A stretch of 64,000 nt of DNA from Desulfofustis sp. PB-SRB1 (GTDB lineage Bacteria; Desulfobacterota; Desulfobulbia; Desulfobulbales; Desulfocapsaceae), in the NCBI GenBank assembly GCA_016722945.1, contig JAEQMT010000059.1, positions 124,001-188,000 on the forward strand. The letters run 5' to 3'. Below the pieces are notes generated by a model. It was not told where the DNA came from and searched no databases. It saw nothing but the letters and a program-made list of their open reading frames with translations. A program made the position numbers and the translations under genes. This document shows positions 1-12,929 of this stretch, piece by piece (position 1 is the stretch's first letter; each line of letters begins with the position of its first letter).

Positions 1-609
1 AACCGCTTCGGCTCCACCAACGAGATCGGGGTATTTGCCATGAGCGCTAAGGGGCTTGAGGAAATAGCAAATCCTTCGGCGCTTTTTCTGGCCGAACGCC
101 CGGAGCGGGTTTCCGGCTCGGTGGTGGTTCCCAGCATGGAGGGGAGCAGGCCGATCCTGGTGGAGGTGCAGGCCCTGGTCAGCCCATCTTATCTGGGGAC
201 GCCGCGGCGTACCGCGATCGGCACCGACCCGCAGCGGGTGGCGCTGCTGTGCGCGGTGCTTGAAAAAAAGGGGGGATTAGATTTAGCTGGGCGCGATATT
301 TACATCAATATTGCCGGGGGCATCAAGATAAGCGAGCCGGCGCTTGATCTGGGCGTTGTTGTCGCCATGGCCTCCAGCGTGTTCGATACGCCGGTGGAAC
401 CGCTGACGGCGGTGTGCGGGGAGGTTGGTCTGGCTGGTGAGGTGCGGATGGTAAGCGGCATGGAATCGCGTATCCAGGAGGCAAGGCGACTTGGTTTTGG
501 CCGCCTCATCACGCCCGTCGGAAAGGAGGATATGGCGCCGAATGAAGGCAGCCTTGCCCACATTGAAATCGGTTCACTGGCCGAATTGATGGATGTGTTA
601 TTTGGATAA
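1..609 (+). CDS. radA: DNA repair protein RadA, C-terminal part (5' end outside window)
   Basis: RadA is a RecA-like ATPase that helps process recombination intermediates (branch migration) in the cytoplasm. The frame is open from base 1, where NRFGSTNEIG is the end of the RadA signature KNRFG motif, so the zinc finger and Walker A region lie upstream of the window. The rest is the Lon-protease-like C-terminal domain, with segments such as GTPRRTAIG and VVVAMASS and the typical RadA ending. The product ends at a TAA just before a small ORF. Identification is firm from the motif order; only the missing 5' part limits it. Confidence 0.93.
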   Translation, partial: NRFGSTNEIGVFAMSAKGLEEIANPSALFLAERPERVSGSVVVPSMEGSRPILVEVQALVSPSYLGTPRRTAIGTDPQRVALLCAVLEKKGGLDLAGRDIYINIAGGIKISEPALDLGVVVAMASSVFDTPVEPLTAVCGEVGLAGEVRMVSGMESRIQEARRLGFGRLITPVGKEDMAPNEGSLAHIEIGSLAELMDVLFG

Positions 610-631
610 TACTATTTACCGGAGTGCTAAC

Positions 632-736
632 ATGGATCACCACGATCATCACGAAGACCCTCGGGTCTGCTATCAGGTTGGGGTCATTTTCGTTCTCGTT
701 CTCGGTGGTTTGCTTCTTCTGGGACTGCTGAGCTGA
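632..736 (+). CDS. Small His-rich single-span membrane protein (34 aa), hypothetical
   Basis: This 34-codon ORF starts at an ATG 7 bases after a GGAG ribosome-binding site and follows radA by 22 bases, so it may be cotranscribed with it. The protein begins MDHHDHHEDP, a histidine/aspartate cluster, and then has one hydrophobic segment (GVIFVLVLGGLLLLGLL) ending in LS. That layout suggests a single-span inner-membrane micropeptide whose N-terminus could bind a metal. I do not recognise a family. It is short enough to be chance, but the RBS and the composition favour a real gene. Confidence 0.5.
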   Translation: MDHHDHHEDPRVCYQVGVIFVLVLGGLLLLGLLS

Positions 737-989
737 TTGTCTCTTGAACCGGGTGCGGCGCAGAGAGAGTGTGCCGCACCCCGCCTCTTCATGGCGTATG
801 CGGTGCGCTGTCTTGCCGGCGCCCGAGTGCCATGGCGCGGCTTCATTGTTTTATCATTACACCCGTTCAGGGTGTTAAGCTCATTCCATCTTTTGCACCA
901 CTTCTCTTGTATTGCCAAATGTAAAACGGGATTTACCCTTTTATGTAAATAGTTTTTGGCAACACCTTCATCAATTAATAGGAGTAGTT

Positions 990-3413
<2,424 letters not shown>

Positions 3414-3440
3414 TTGCTGCTTTACAGACAGAAAGGAACT

Positions 3441-3471
3441 GGGGGTACCGAGCGGTACCCCCAATTTTTTT
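3441..3471 (+). terminator. Intrinsic terminator of lon
   Basis: A perfect 9-bp stem (GGGGGTACC / GGTACCCCC) with a 4-base loop is followed by AA and seven T residues. It lies 28 bases after the lon stop and touches the stop codon of the convergent protease gene. The U-tract is on the + strand only, so it mainly serves lon. Confidence 0.9.
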
Positions 3472-4909
3472 ATTCGATGTTCAAGACAATATACTGACTG
3501 AAGTTTCCTACCCGAACCTTCAACAGAACACGATTGCTGCCTTCGTTCTGATCGAGCACCTGCTGAAGTTCGGCAAGGCTGGTAATCCTGTTTTGATTGA
3601 CCTCTTCGATAAGATGGCCGGATCTCAGGTTGGCTCGGGCTGCCGGGCTGTCCGGTATAACTTCACTGATGATTACCCCCTGTCGGTTTTCATAGCCGAA
3701 CTGCTCGGCCAGCTCGGGGGTCAACTCCTGCACGACAAGACCAAACGGGCTGAGAAGGGTCTCGTTGCTCTTCTGCGCCACCATTCCGAAATCGTCTGGC
3801 TGCTCACCGATGGTAACCTTAATGGTCTGAGATGTTCCATCCCGAAATATCTCGATGGCAAGATCGGTGCCGGGGCTGGTCATGGCGATGCCGTTGCGCA
3901 GTTCGGCCACATCCGCAACCGCTTCGTTGTCGAGTTTAACGATGACGTCACCTTCCTTGATCCCACCTTTTTCAGCCGGGGTATCAGGGTGTACCTCGGT
4001 GACCAGAATCCCGTTGCTGTCCGGCAGGTTGAACGACTGGGCCAGTTGTTCGTCGATATCCTGGATACCCACGCCTAGCCAGCCGCGGGTGACTTTGCCA
4101 AACTCCTGGAGCTGAGATTCGATGGATTTGGCCATGTTGATGGGAATGGCAAATCCGATTCCCATGTACCCGCCGGTGCGGCTGTAAAGCGCCGAGTTGA
4201 TGCCCACCACCTCACCGTGGATATTGAGCAGCGGCCCGCCCGAGTTGCCGGGATTGATGGCTGCATCGGTCTGGATAAAATCTTCATACTCATTAATGCC
4301 TACCCGGCTGCGGCCTTTGGCGCTGACCACGCCGACGGTGACCGTCTGGTTCAGGCCGAATGGGTTGCCGATGGCAATCACCCATTCACCAACGTCGAGT
4401 TTGTCAGAGTCGCCCAGGGGCACGGTGGGAAGTGTCTCATCCACATCAATTTTAATCAGGGCAACGTCGGATTGTGGATCGGCGCCCACCAGTTCCGCCT
4501 TGACCGTGCTGCTATCAGCAAGGGTGACGGTGATATCCTCGGCGTTTTCCACCACGTGATTGTTGGTGAGGATATGGCCCTCATTGCTGATGATAAATCC
4601 TGAACCGGCGCCCTGCTGGCGTCGCTTGCGCTGCTCGGGATCCTGAAAGCGCCTGAACTCAGGGCCGAAGAACCGCTCAAAAAACGGGTGATTGAAAAAC
4701 TCATCGAACTCAGGGTTCATGTCAACGGTGCTTTCCACCCGGATATGCACCACTGCCGGGGTAACATCCTTGACCACCTCGGCAAAGACCTTGGCGGAGC
4801 GATCAAGCATTGCCACCCGCTCTTCTGCTTCATCTGCATAGCCACTTAAGGGTACCAGCAGAAGCAATAGCATACCGGTAACAATAGATAAAAACTGCGT
4901 GCGATTCAT
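3470..4909 (-). CDS. degP: DegP/HtrA-family periplasmic serine protease (Do)
   Basis: A periplasmic quality-control protease and chaperone. The product starts with a signal peptide (hydrophobic stretch then GYADEAEE). The trypsin-like domain has the His of TNNHVVENA, the Asp of DPQSDVALIKI and the nucleophilic Ser of GNSGGPLL. Two PDZ domains follow (around GWLGVGIQDID and LVVQELTPEL). At 479 residues it matches the DegP/MucD type with two PDZ domains. The start is ATG at 4909, which sits 9 bases after AAGGAG; the ATG at 4918 touches that RBS and is unlikely. It is transcribed toward lon and shares the intergenic terminator region. Confidence 0.95.
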   Translation of the reverse strand: MNRTQFLSIVTGMLLLLLVPLSGYADEAEERVAMLDRSAKVFAEVVKDVTPAVVHIRVESTVDMNPEFDEFFNHPFFERFFGPEFRRFQDPEQRKRRQQGAGSGFIISNEGHILTNNHVVENAEDITVTLADSSTVKAELVGADPQSDVALIKIDVDETLPTVPLGDSDKLDVGEWVIAIGNPFGLNQTVTVGVVSAKGRSRVGINEYEDFIQTDAAINPGNSGGPLLNIHGEVVGINSALYSRTGGYMGIGFAIPINMAKSIESQLQEFGKVTRGWLGVGIQDIDEQLAQSFNLPDSNGILVTEVHPDTPAEKGGIKEGDVIVKLDNEAVADVAELRNGIAMTSPGTDLAIEIFRDGTSQTIKVTIGEQPDDFGMVAQKSNETLLSPFGLVVQELTPELAEQFGYENRQGVIISEVIPDSPAARANLRSGHLIEEVNQNRITSLAELQQVLDQNEGSNRVLLKVRVGNFSQYIVLNIE

Positions 4910-5033
4910 AAAAAGCATCTCCTTATTGAATTGTGCGTTAATTCCCGCGTTTTCAATAAGGTAAGAGAGGTTTGGGTGCGGTCAAGGGACACCCACGGCT
5001 GGGACGGCCTGTGCGTCGTTGCGAAAACAGGGT

Positions 5034-6386
5034 CTACGTCCTGATCATTTCCGCCAGCTGAAAGGCGAGTTCGAGGCTCTGTTCGGCGTTAAGGCGTGGG
5101 TCACACGATGTTTCGTAGTTGATGATCAGATCATCGTCGCCGATATCACGGGCGCCACCGGTGCACTCGGTGACGTTGTCGCCGGTGAGTTCAAAGTGGA
5201 CTCCACCGGGAATGGTTCCCTCGGCCCAATGAATCTCGAAAAAGCTCCGCAACTCAGTGAGAATATCGTTGAATTTTCGGGTCTTATGACCGCCGCCGGT
5301 GGTGATGGTGTTGGCATGCATGGGGTCGCAGCTCCACACAATGGCCCGTCCATCCTGCTTCATGGCCCGAATCAGCGGCGGCAGTACATCATCGATCTGG
5401 CTGACCCCAAGCCGGGTAATCAGGGTAAGGCGGCCGGGCTCGTTGGCCGGGTTGAGAACATCGATAAGCCGTCTGAGATCGTCAATATCGTGACCGGGAC
5501 CCACTTTGACGCCCAGCGGATTGAGGACGCCGCGGAGAAATTCCACATGGGCGCCGTCCACCTGGCGGGTGCGCTCGCCGATCCACAACAGATGGGCCGA
5601 GCAGTCATACCAGTCACCGGTGGTGGAGTCGACCCGGGTGAGGGCCTCTTCGTAGCCCAGGAGCAAAGCTTCGTGTGAGGTGAAGAACTGGGCCTGATTG
5701 ATCTGCGGGGTGTCCATGGAGATGCCGATGGTCTCCATAAAACGGATGGCCTCGTCGATCTGTTTTGCCATCCGTTCATAGGTCATGCCCATGGGGGATT
5801 GGGAGACGAATTCCTGGTTCCAGGCCTGCACCCGGTGCAGGGCGGCGAAGCCCCCGCGGGTAAAAGCGCGCAGCAGATTCAAGGTGGCCGCCGCCATATG
5901 ATATCCCTTCACCATGCGCTGAGGGTCGGGGGTGCGAGCTGCGCCGGTGGGGGCGGCGTCATTGACCATATCGCCGCGATATGAGGGCAGCACCAGGTCG
6001 CCCACCGTTTCCGTGTCGGCTGAACGGGGCTTGGCGAATTGGCCGGCGATGCGGCCCACCTTGATCACCGGCACCCCACCGGCATAGGTCAAGGTAATAG
6101 CCATTTGCAGCAGAACCTTGAGTGCTTCTCTGATCTTAGGAGCGCTTACCTTGGCGAAATTTTCCGAGCAGTCACCGCCCTGCAGTAAAAATGCCTCACC
6201 GGTAACCGCCTTGCCAAGCAGCGCTTTCAGGGCCCTGATCTCACCGGCAAAGACCAGCGGCGGCAGTTGTTTCAGCTCGGCCAGAGCGATGTCGACGGCG
6301 GTCTCATCGGGCCAGTTTGGCTGTTGCAGGGCGGTAAAGTTTTTCCAACTGGAAAGCGACCAGGTGTCGGAGGTGTTTTCATTCAT
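5034..6386 (-). CDS. 3-deoxy-7-phosphoheptulonate (DAHP) synthase, class II
   Basis: The enzyme condenses phosphoenolpyruvate and erythrose 4-phosphate in the first step of the shikimate pathway for aromatic amino acids. The 450-residue sequence is plant/Mycobacterium-like class II. It has the N-terminal SWKNFTALQQPNWPD region, the PEP/metal site FLLQGGDCSENF, the AKPRSADTE segment, SCDPMHANT and a final ECTGGARDI motif. No separate regulatory domain is visible. The gene is 15 bases downstream of the HsdR-N-like gene on the same strand, so they may be cotranscribed. The RBS is weak (AGAAGAG). Confidence 0.95.
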   Translation of the reverse strand: MNENTSDTWSLSSWKNFTALQQPNWPDETAVDIALAELKQLPPLVFAGEIRALKALLGKAVTGEAFLLQGGDCSENFAKVSAPKIREALKVLLQMAITLTYAGGVPVIKVGRIAGQFAKPRSADTETVGDLVLPSYRGDMVNDAAPTGAARTPDPQRMVKGYHMAAATLNLLRAFTRGGFAALHRVQAWNQEFVSQSPMGMTYERMAKQIDEAIRFMETIGISMDTPQINQAQFFTSHEALLLGYEEALTRVDSTTGDWYDCSAHLLWIGERTRQVDGAHVEFLRGVLNPLGVKVGPGHDIDDLRRLIDVLNPANEPGRLTLITRLGVSQIDDVLPPLIRAMKQDGRAIVWSCDPMHANTITTGGGHKTRKFNDILTELRSFFEIHWAEGTIPGGVHFELTGDNVTECTGGARDIGDDDLIINYETSCDPRLNAEQSLELAFQLAEMIRT

Positions 6387-6401
6387 GGTTTTCTCTTCTT
6401 G

Positions 6402-6893
6402 TCAGATGTGCCAGGTGCCGAGACAGCACCTATCCAGATCAAAGGTGTTGAGGACGCGTTTTTCCAGTTCCTGCCTCTTTTTGTCCTGCGGCGGTAAAAA
6501 GCTCAGGCGCGGTACCATTTGTAGTAAATCATTATGTGCAGGTATTACCAATCCACCCTCCTGCATCACCTTGCCGGTGGTGGTGTCGATCAGCATCTCA
6601 TCGGTGCCGTTGGTAACGACTGCCAGCGGAATTCGATAGTGCGGGGTAAGTACCCGGGCGGCGGCGCAGGCGGCCCGTTCCCGACTGACCAGCGACCCCG
6701 GGCCGTAGCGGACAATCATACAGTACCGGTTGGCCAGCATCACGGTGAGATCGATAACCGAGGTTACGAAATTCCTGGTAAACAGGGTCTCGATGGTGAG
6801 ACGGGGAATAAGCTCATGGCGGCTGTAGCCCAGTTCTTCAACCATCCGCTTCGAAATCCCCTGCCGGATGCGCTCATCGTCGGTATCGGTCAA
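6402..6893 (-). CDS. HsdR N-terminal-domain-like (PF13588 type) protein, main reading frame of a frameshifted gene
   Basis: The product resembles the small stand-alone proteins built on the type I restriction enzyme R-subunit N-terminal fold, which is nuclease-like. Seen here are DTDDERIRQ, the VEELGYSRHELIP segment and a later VVTNGTDEMLID stretch. Family members usually carry about 25 more residues at the N-terminus. Those residues exist here in another frame (6890..6973), ending LTGEN-stop exactly where this frame begins with TTG at 6893. One extra A in the AAAA run would join the two as ..TGE-KLTDTDDERIR... The gene is therefore probably a single-base frameshift (mutation or sequence error) rather than a true TTG start. 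Function of the stand-alone family is not known. Confidence 0.7.
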   Translation of the reverse strand: MTDTDDERIRQGISKRMVEELGYSRHELIPRLTIETLFTRNFVTSVIDLTVMLANRYCMIVRYGPGSLVSRERAACAAARVLTPHYRIPLAVVTNGTDEMLIDTTTGKVMQEGGLVIPAHNDLLQMVPRLSFLPPQDKKRQELEKRVLNTFDLDRCCLGTWHI

Positions 6894-6973
6894 TTTTCGC
6901 CGGTGAGGTAGTCAAACAGGGTCCCATACACCAGATGATGCTCATGGGTGCCAAGGACGTCATCGGCCATCAT
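6890..6973 (-). pseudogene. 5' fragment of the HsdR-N-like gene in the other frame (27 codons)
   Basis: A short ORF starts at ATGATG (6973/6970) and encodes a peptide with HEHHLVYGTLFDYLTGE. This is the kind of N-terminus that normally precedes the DERIRQ motif in this family. It stops at TGA 6892-6890, overlapping the TTG that opens the main frame. I read it as the first part of one gene split by a -1 base change in an A run. Confidence 0.6.
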
Positions 6974-7003
6974 CGTAATTACAAGGCTGCGGTTTCAACC
7001 GCC

Positions 7004-8341
7004 TTACTCGCTTTGATATCCGCCGGCGAGGTCAACGGGCCGGGTCTCAAGCTCGGGGACAACCCCGGTTGCCCGTTCGAGCCTCGCCAGTGAGGTGAGA
7101 TAGGTGTAGTAGGTATCCACCAGGGTGTTCTGATTTTCAATATAGAGCAGTTGCGCATCGTTGAATTCGAGGATATCACCGATGCCGGCGGTGTAGCGGC
7201 CATCGGCCAGCCTGAGGTTTTCTTCGGCCAGCTCGAGGGTTTGATCGGCGATGTCGACCGCCTCCTGATTTTCTTCGGCGCGCAGGAAACTGTCGGTGAC
7301 ATCCTGGGTCACTTCCAGCTCAAAGGTACGCAGTGATGCCCGCGCCTCGCGCAACCCCGCCTGTGCCTCAGCCACCTCACCCTGAGTCCTGAAGCCGGTA
7401 AACAGCTCCCAGGTCAGGCCGACCCGCACCTCCCAGGTGTCGGTAAGGCTGGTCAGATCGGTGTCATAGCCGGTGTAATCGCCAACTGCGTCAATGGAGG
7501 GCCAGTACCCGCCCCTGGCCCGGGTTATGTTGGCCTGAGCGGCGTCAACCAGGAGGTTGAACTGCTTGAGGCCGGGGCGGTTTTCAGCGGCGGAATCGAG
7601 CAGTTCGGCAAGAGGAACTGGGAGCTCCGGTTTCTGCGCGGCCAGTTTGGCGAGGGGCGGATCATCGGTAACGATCTCATAGTCACCGTTGTTGGGTATC
7701 GTTCCCAGGGTCTGCTCCAGAGCGACCTTTGATGAGCGCAGGTCGGCCTCGGCACGTAACAGGGCGAGTCTCTGATTGGACAACACCACCTCGGCATTGG
7801 TGACATCGATACGGGCCCTGATGCCGGCCTCGAAAAAACGCCGCGCCCGGTACAATTGCTGTTCGTAGTTTCTGACCGCCTCTTCGGCAACCACGATAAA
7901 CCGATTGCTTGCCAACACCTGGAAGAAATCCCTTTTTACCTGGAAAACGACATCCTGGTACGCCTGGGTCAGGGCCTCTTCGGAGGCGGTGAGGGTGAAT
8001 TTCCGGTTGTCGATCAGCCCGGTGGTTTTACCGAAGTCGACGATAAGCTGGGATAATCTGATACGGCCGAGGCCGACATTGTCTTCATCCACCGGCTGTA
8101 AATCCTGCACATGATAGCGGCCATAGCCGGCATCGGCGGAAAGCTGAGGCAGGTATCCGGCCCGTGCCTGGGTGAGCAGCCCTTCGTTGCCGGCATATTG
8201 TTGCCGGACAACATCTATTTCTGGGTTGTTGGCCAGGGCGATATCGATGCAATCGCTGAGAGTCAGGCTGCTGGTGGCCCATGCTCCCATGGGTACGGCT
8301 ATCACGGCTATTGTCAAACACAATGAAGCAAAATAATTCAT
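7004..8341 (-). CDS. TolC-family outer-membrane efflux channel
   Basis: A 445-residue outer-membrane factor that would form the trans-envelope duct for the RND pump encoded divergently beside it. A signal peptide ends near ATSSLTLSD. Two repeated halves with the TolC pattern follow, for example LTLSDCIDIALANNPEI and ALAQ/QANITRARGGYWPSID, with long alanine- and glutamate-rich helices. Such channels act with a periplasmic adaptor and an inner-membrane pump, and both lie at 8548-12929. The divergent 206-bp spacer is the probable control region for both directions. Confidence 0.92.
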   Translation of the reverse strand: MNYFASLCLTIAVIAVPMGAWATSSLTLSDCIDIALANNPEIDVVRQQYAGNEGLLTQARAGYLPQLSADAGYGRYHVQDLQPVDEDNVGLGRIRLSQLIVDFGKTTGLIDNRKFTLTASEEALTQAYQDVVFQVKRDFFQVLASNRFIVVAEEAVRNYEQQLYRARRFFEAGIRARIDVTNAEVVLSNQRLALLRAEADLRSSKVALEQTLGTIPNNGDYEIVTDDPPLAKLAAQKPELPVPLAELLDSAAENRPGLKQFNLLVDAAQANITRARGGYWPSIDAVGDYTGYDTDLTSLTDTWEVRVGLTWELFTGFRTQGEVAEAQAGLREARASLRTFELEVTQDVTDSFLRAEENQEAVDIADQTLELAEENLRLADGRYTAGIGDILEFNDAQLLYIENQNTLVDTYYTYLTSLARLERATGVVPELETRPVDLAGGYQSE

Positions 8342-8547
8342 GATGAGTTCCTCATGGTTTCCGTCTGTTTGATATCCGTGTGCTTGTCAGTAGAAACCCT
8401 CTTATTACAACGCAGGTGATAAAAATGCTAGACTCTATCACGTATTTATAGAAGAATTGACTGGATGTGCCCGGCCATCCTGATGGCAGCGCACCCCATA
8501 GATGAAAACTCATCTCAGCTCACTTCAGTTCAACATCGAGGAAAAAC

Positions 8548-9780
8548 ATGACCCGATTCATTTTGTGGACAATCACCGTGCTCACGCTGTTTGTCTTGAC
8601 TTCGTGCAGTGAGGAGTCGCCCCCGTCGCAAGAGGAAAAAGCGGCTGCCGAAACTACTGTAGCTGAAGAGCAGCCACCCGCCCAGCCCCAGGGCCCACCG
8701 CCGCTGCCGGTGGAGGTTATTACCGTTGCCATGAAGCAGACTCCGGTGTGGCTGGAATACACCGGGAGAACAGAGGCCACCGAGCGGGTCAATGTAATCG
8801 CCCGGGTAAGCGGACGTCTCGAGCAGATACTGTTTACCGAGGGAGACTATGTGGAGGCGGGTACGCCGCTGTTTATTATCGAGCAAACGGCATATCAGGC
8901 GGCGGTGGATCAGGCCATGGCGCAGCGGCAGCGCAACGAGGCGACGCTTGCCTTGGCGCGCGCCGACGTGGCACGCTACAAACCGCTGGTTGCCGAAGAT
9001 CTGGCTCCGCGCCAGACCCTGGAGCAGTACGAAGCCCGCGTTGCTGAGCTGGAAGCCAGTATCACGGCGGATGAAGCGGCGATTCGTGACGCCGAGCTGC
9101 AATTGAGCTACACTGAGGTTGAAGCACCAACCTCGGGCCGGGTGAGCCGCAGTTTCTTTGATGTGGGCAATATCGTCGGCGGAGCAGAGCAGGCGGTGCT
9201 CACCAATATCGTTAATGATGACCCGATGTTTGCGTTTTTCAACCCCACCGAGTCTCAGTTCCAGATCATGAGCAAGTTCAAGTCGCAAGACAAGATGCCG
9301 GCGGTTGTCGTTATCCCCAACAGAGCGGCGGAACAGCTTTCCCGTGAGCCGCTCTCCGGCTTCGTGGATTTTACCGATAACCGGGTTGAGCCGACAACCG
9401 GCACCATCACCATGCGGGCCCAGGTGGAAAATCCCAACAACCTCATTATGGAAGGCACCTTCGTCTACGTGAACGTGATGGTTACCGACCAGGAGTCATT
9501 TATCATGATCCCGCCGGGAATCGTGCAGCGTGATCAGCTCGGTCGCTTTGTCTATATCGTCGATGAAAACCATCAGGCCAAGCGGGTGGACATTACCTCC
9601 AACTATGAGTCGCGGCACTATCTGATCGTGAACAATGGCCTTGCCGGCGGTGAGCAGGTGATTGCCTCGGGATTTGTCAGGCTCCAACCCGGGGCGCCGG
9701 TGCAGCCCCAGGATGTCACCGATACCAGAGGGGTAATGGCGGTAATGGCCGAACAGGGGTTGCTGCCCGATAAGGAGTAG
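8548..9780 (+). CDS. RND efflux periplasmic adaptor lipoprotein (AcrA/MexA type)
   Basis: The adaptor links the inner-membrane RND pump to the outer-membrane channel. The 410-residue product has a lipoprotein signal with lipobox LTSC near residue 20, so it should be lipid-anchored in the inner membrane. It then has a Pro/Glu-rich linker, a lipoyl-like half ([19 protein letters not shown]), a helical hairpin ([23 protein letters not shown] in pieces), the second lipoyl half ending [13 protein letters not shown], and beta-barrel and membrane-proximal domains. It is 2 bases upstream of the pump gene and certainly cotranscribed with it. Confidence 0.95.
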   Translation: MTRFILWTITVLTLFVLTSCSEESPPSQEEKAAAETTVAEEQPPAQPQGPPPLPVEVITVAMKQTPVWLEYTGRTEATERVNVIARVSGRLEQILFTEGDYVEAGTPLFIIEQTAYQAAVDQAMAQRQRNEATLALARADVARYKPLVAEDLAPRQTLEQYEARVAELEASITADEAAIRDAELQLSYTEVEAPTSGRVSRSFFDVGNIVGGAEQAVLTNIVNDDPMFAFFNPTESQFQIMSKFKSQDKMPAVVVIPNRAAEQLSREPLSGFVDFTDNRVEPTTGTITMRAQVENPNNLIMEGTFVYVNVMVTDQESFIMIPPGIVQRDQLGRFVYIVDENHQAKRVDITSNYESRHYLIVNNGLAGGEQVIASGFVRLQPGAPVQPQDVTDTRGVMAVMAEQGLLPDKE

Positions 9781-9782
9781 TC

Positions 9783-12700
9783 ATGTTTTCGGTATTTTTC
9801 ATCAAGCGCCCCATTTTCGCGCTGGTTATTTCGCTGCTCATTCTGCTGGCCGGCGGGGTCTCGATTTTCGTGCTGCCGATTCAGGAATATCCAGAAGTTG
9901 CACCGCCCACCGTGCTCGTTTCGGCCACCTACACCGGCGCCAATGCGTTTGCCGTGGAGGAATCGGTAACCAGGCCGCTGGAAGACCGGATCAACGGGGT
10001 GCAGGGGATGATTTATATGACCTCGTCGTCCACCAGTGCCGGCACCTCGTCCATTTCCGTGTTTTTCGAGCCGGGCTACGATCTGGATATTGCCGCGGTG
10101 GACGTTCAGAACCGGGTATCCATGGCTACCCCGCAACTTCCCGCCGAGGTTCGCCAGCAGGGGGTTATTACAGATAAGCAGTCCCCTTCTATTGTCAGCT
10201 TGATTTCGATCACCGGGGATGAGCGCTTTGACGCCAACTTTTTAAGTAACTACGTCACCATCAACATTATCGACGAGCTGCGCCGCATTCCCGGGGTGGG
10301 TAAGGCCGAGGTGCTGGGAGAAAAAAAATACTCCATGCGTGTCTGGCTCGATCCGGACCGGATTAAGTCGATGGGCATGAGCCCCAATGACGTAATCGCC
10401 GCTATACAATCACAGAACCGTCAGGCCGCGGTGGGGCGGCTGGGTGCTCCGCCCACTTTCGATGATCAGCAACTGCAGTTCACCCTGACGACCAAGGGCC
10501 AGCTGGAAGACGCCCGGCAGTTCGGTAATATCGTTATCCGCTTCAATGAAGACGGCAGCCTGGTTTATCTGCAAGACGTGGCCGATATTGAGCTGGGTGC
10601 CGAAAAATATGACTGGAACGCCCGGGTCAATAGCAAACCGGCTGCCGCCATCGCCATTTATCAGTTGCCGGGGGCCAACGCTCTGAACATCAAACAGCGG
10701 GCGGTGGCCAAAATGGATGAGCTTTCAAAACGGTTCCCTGAGGGAATAAGCTATAATATTCCCTACGACACCACCCTGTTTGTTGAGATTGCCATTGAAA
10801 ACGTGGTGACCAACCTGCTAATCGCGGTTGCCCTGGTGGTTCTCATCGTTTTTATTTTCCTCGGTTCATGGCGGCCCACGGTCATTGCCGCGGTGGCCAT
10901 TCCGGTTTCCCTGGTGGGTACCTTCGGGGCAATGTTGGCGGTGGGCTTCTCCATCAACTTTCTCACCCTGTTCGGGCTTATTCTGGCCATCGGCATCGTC
11001 GTCGACGACGTTATTCTGGTAGTGGAAAACGTCGAGCGTATTGCCGGCGAAGAACCCGATCTTACCATTGCCCAGGTGGTGAAAAAGGCGATGATCCAGT
11101 TAATTGGTCCGATTATCGCCACCACCCTGGTGCTGGTGGCGGTGTTCATCCCGGTTTCATTGATGCCTGGGCTTACCGGCACCATCTACCGGCAGTTCGC
11201 CTTGACCATTTCGTTTGCGGTGCTCATTTCCTCGCTGAACGCCATGACTCTTTCACCGGCCTTGTCAACTATTTTTATCCGGCGCACCGGTGAGGGGGGC
11301 AAACTGCTGCCCTTTAAAATCTTTGATCGATTCTTTGACTGGCTGACCAGAGGATATTCCGCCCTTGTACGGCTGCTTATCACCTTGCGCTATGTTGTGG
11401 TGCTGGCATTTGTCGGTTTGCTGGGTATTACCTACTGGGCCTTTTCGGTGACTCCTTCCGGGTTTGTGCCGGAGGAGGACAAGGGCGCAATCATGATCAT
11501 GTTTAATCTCAAACCCGGTTCAGCGCTGAGCAGAACCACCGAGATTGCGCGTGAGATTGAAGGTATTTTACAAAACACTGAAGGCCTCAGTGATATGGTT
11601 ATCATTGATGGCTACAACCTGCTCAGCGCCACCCTTGATTCCAGCGCCGGGGCCGGGTTTGTGTCGCTTACCCACTGGAGCGAACGCACCGAGCCGGGTC
11701 TGGGAGTTGACTCCATCCTGCAAACAATCAACGCCGAGATGGCCGCCATCACCGACGCCCGTGCGGTGGCTTTCAACCTGCCCGGGATTCCCGGTATCGG
11801 CACCGTGGGCGGTTTTGATTTTCGTCTGCAGGATTATCTTTCCGGCGATCTCACCACCTTCGTTAATTATGCCCAGGAGCTGATTGTCGAGGCCAACAAA
11901 GACCCGCGCATCATCGGCGCCTATACGACATTTGCTCCCAACTATCCCTTCGTTGAGATTGAGATTGATAGGCAGAAGGTGTCTACCCTCGGTGTTGATC
12001 TGGCTGAATTGTTCAGCACCCTGCAGGCTTATTTAGGATCTATTTACGTTAACGATTTTACCCTTTTCGGCAAAGTGTTCAGGGTGTTTGTGCAGGCCGA
12101 CAGGGAGTATCGCAGCGAGGTGGGTGATATTTCTCAGCTCTTTGTTCGTAACAGCAACGGCGAAATGGTGCCGATGGCGGCCCTGGTGAATCTGAGACAG
12201 GATATCGGTCCGTCCGAACTGCCCCATTACAACATGTATCGGGCTATTACCATCAACGGTGCCGCGGCGCCCGGTTTCAGCTCAGGTCAGGCGATGGAGG
12301 CCATGGAAGAGGCGGCCGAAAAGGTGCTGCCAACCAATAATTCCTACGGCTATGAATGGTCGGGTATGTCGTACCAGGAGCGGCTGGCGGGCAACATGAA
12401 GATCTACGTGTTCACCTTCGCTCTCATCGTCGTCTATCTGGTGCTCTCAGCCCAGTACGAGAGCTGGGTGCTGCCCATTATGATCATGGTTTCGGTACCG
12501 CTGGTTATGCTTGGCGCCCTGGCGGGCATCCATCTGGCCGGCCTGGACAACAACCTGTTTGCCCAGATCGGGTTGGTGCTGCTTATCGGCCTCTCGTCAA
12601 AAAACGCCATTCTGATCGTTGAGGTGGCAAAAGAACAGCGGGAAAAAGGCGTCTCTATCCGCGATGCGGCGATGAATGCGGCCAAGCTGCGTTTCCGCGC

Positions 12701-12929
12701 CATCATGATGACCATTCTCTCTTTTGTTTTCGGCGTCATTCCCCTGGCAATCGCCAGCGGCGCCGGCGCCATGACCATGAAATCCATCGGTGTCGTGGTG
12801 CTTGGCGGCATGCTCGCCGCTACTTTCGTTTCCACCATGCTGGTACCGGTGGTCTACGTATTGCTGGAAACCCTGCGCGAGCTGGTGGTGGACGTTGAGC
12901 AGGAGGTGAAAAACCGGGAGATGGTGTAG
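9783..12929 (+). CDS. RND multidrug efflux pump, inner-membrane permease (AcrB/MexB, HAE1 type)
   Basis: A proton-driven tripartite pump subunit of 1048 residues, the usual HAE1 length. It starts [15 protein letters not shown], the standard RND N-terminus. The periplasmic porter loops follow TM1, and the TM4 proton-relay region reads [16 protein letters not shown]. Thus the first Asp pair is present. The second half has [17 protein letters not shown] and TM10-12 near the end. It follows the adaptor gene directly and, with the TolC-like gene at 7004-8341, completes an efflux system. The substrate cannot be read from sequence. Its last codons are inside a hairpin shared with the convergent letB. 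Confidence 0.96.
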   Translation: MFSVFFIKRPIFALVISLLILLAGGVSIFVLPIQEYPEVAPPTVLVSATYTGANAFAVEESVTRPLEDRINGVQGMIYMTSSSTSAGTSSISVFFEPGYDLDIAAVDVQNRVSMATPQLPAEVRQQGVITDKQSPSIVSLISITGDERFDANFLSNYVTINIIDELRRIPGVGKAEVLGEKKYSMRVWLDPDRIKSMGMSPNDVIAAIQSQNRQAAVGRLGAPPTFDDQQLQFTLTTKGQLEDARQFGNIVIRFNEDGSLVYLQDVADIELGAEKYDWNARVNSKPAAAIAIYQLPGANALNIKQRAVAKMDELSKRFPEGISYNIPYDTTLFVEIAIENVVTNLLIAVALVVLIVFIFLGSWRPTVIAAVAIPVSLVGTFGAMLAVGFSINFLTLFGLILAIGIVVDDVILVVENVERIAGEEPDLTIAQVVKKAMIQLIGPIIATTLVLVAVFIPVSLMPGLTGTIYRQFALTISFAVLISSLNAMTLSPALSTIFIRRTGEGGKLLPFKIFDRFFDWLTRGYSALVRLLITLRYVVVLAFVGLLGITYWAFSVTPSGFVPEEDKGAIMIMFNLKPGSALSRTTEIAREIEGILQNTEGLSDMVIIDGYNLLSATLDSSAGAGFVSLTHWSERTEPGLGVDSILQTINAEMAAITDARAVAFNLPGIPGIGTVGGFDFRLQDYLSGDLTTFVNYAQELIVEANKDPRIIGAYTTFAPNYPFVEIEIDRQKVSTLGVDLAELFSTLQAYLGSIYVNDFTLFGKVFRVFVQADREYRSEVGDISQLFVRNSNGEMVPMAALVNLRQDIGPSELPHYNMYRAITINGAAAPGFSSGQAMEAMEEAAEKVLPTNNSYGYEWSGMSYQERLAGNMKIYVFTFALIVVYLVLSAQYESWVLPIMIMVSVPLVMLGALAGIHLAGLDNNLFAQIGLVLLIGLSSKNAILIVEVAKEQREKGVSIRDAAMNAAKLRFRAIMMTILSFVFGVIPLAIASGAGAMTMKSIGVVVLGGMLAATFVSTMLVPVVYVLLETLRELVVDVEQEVKNREMV

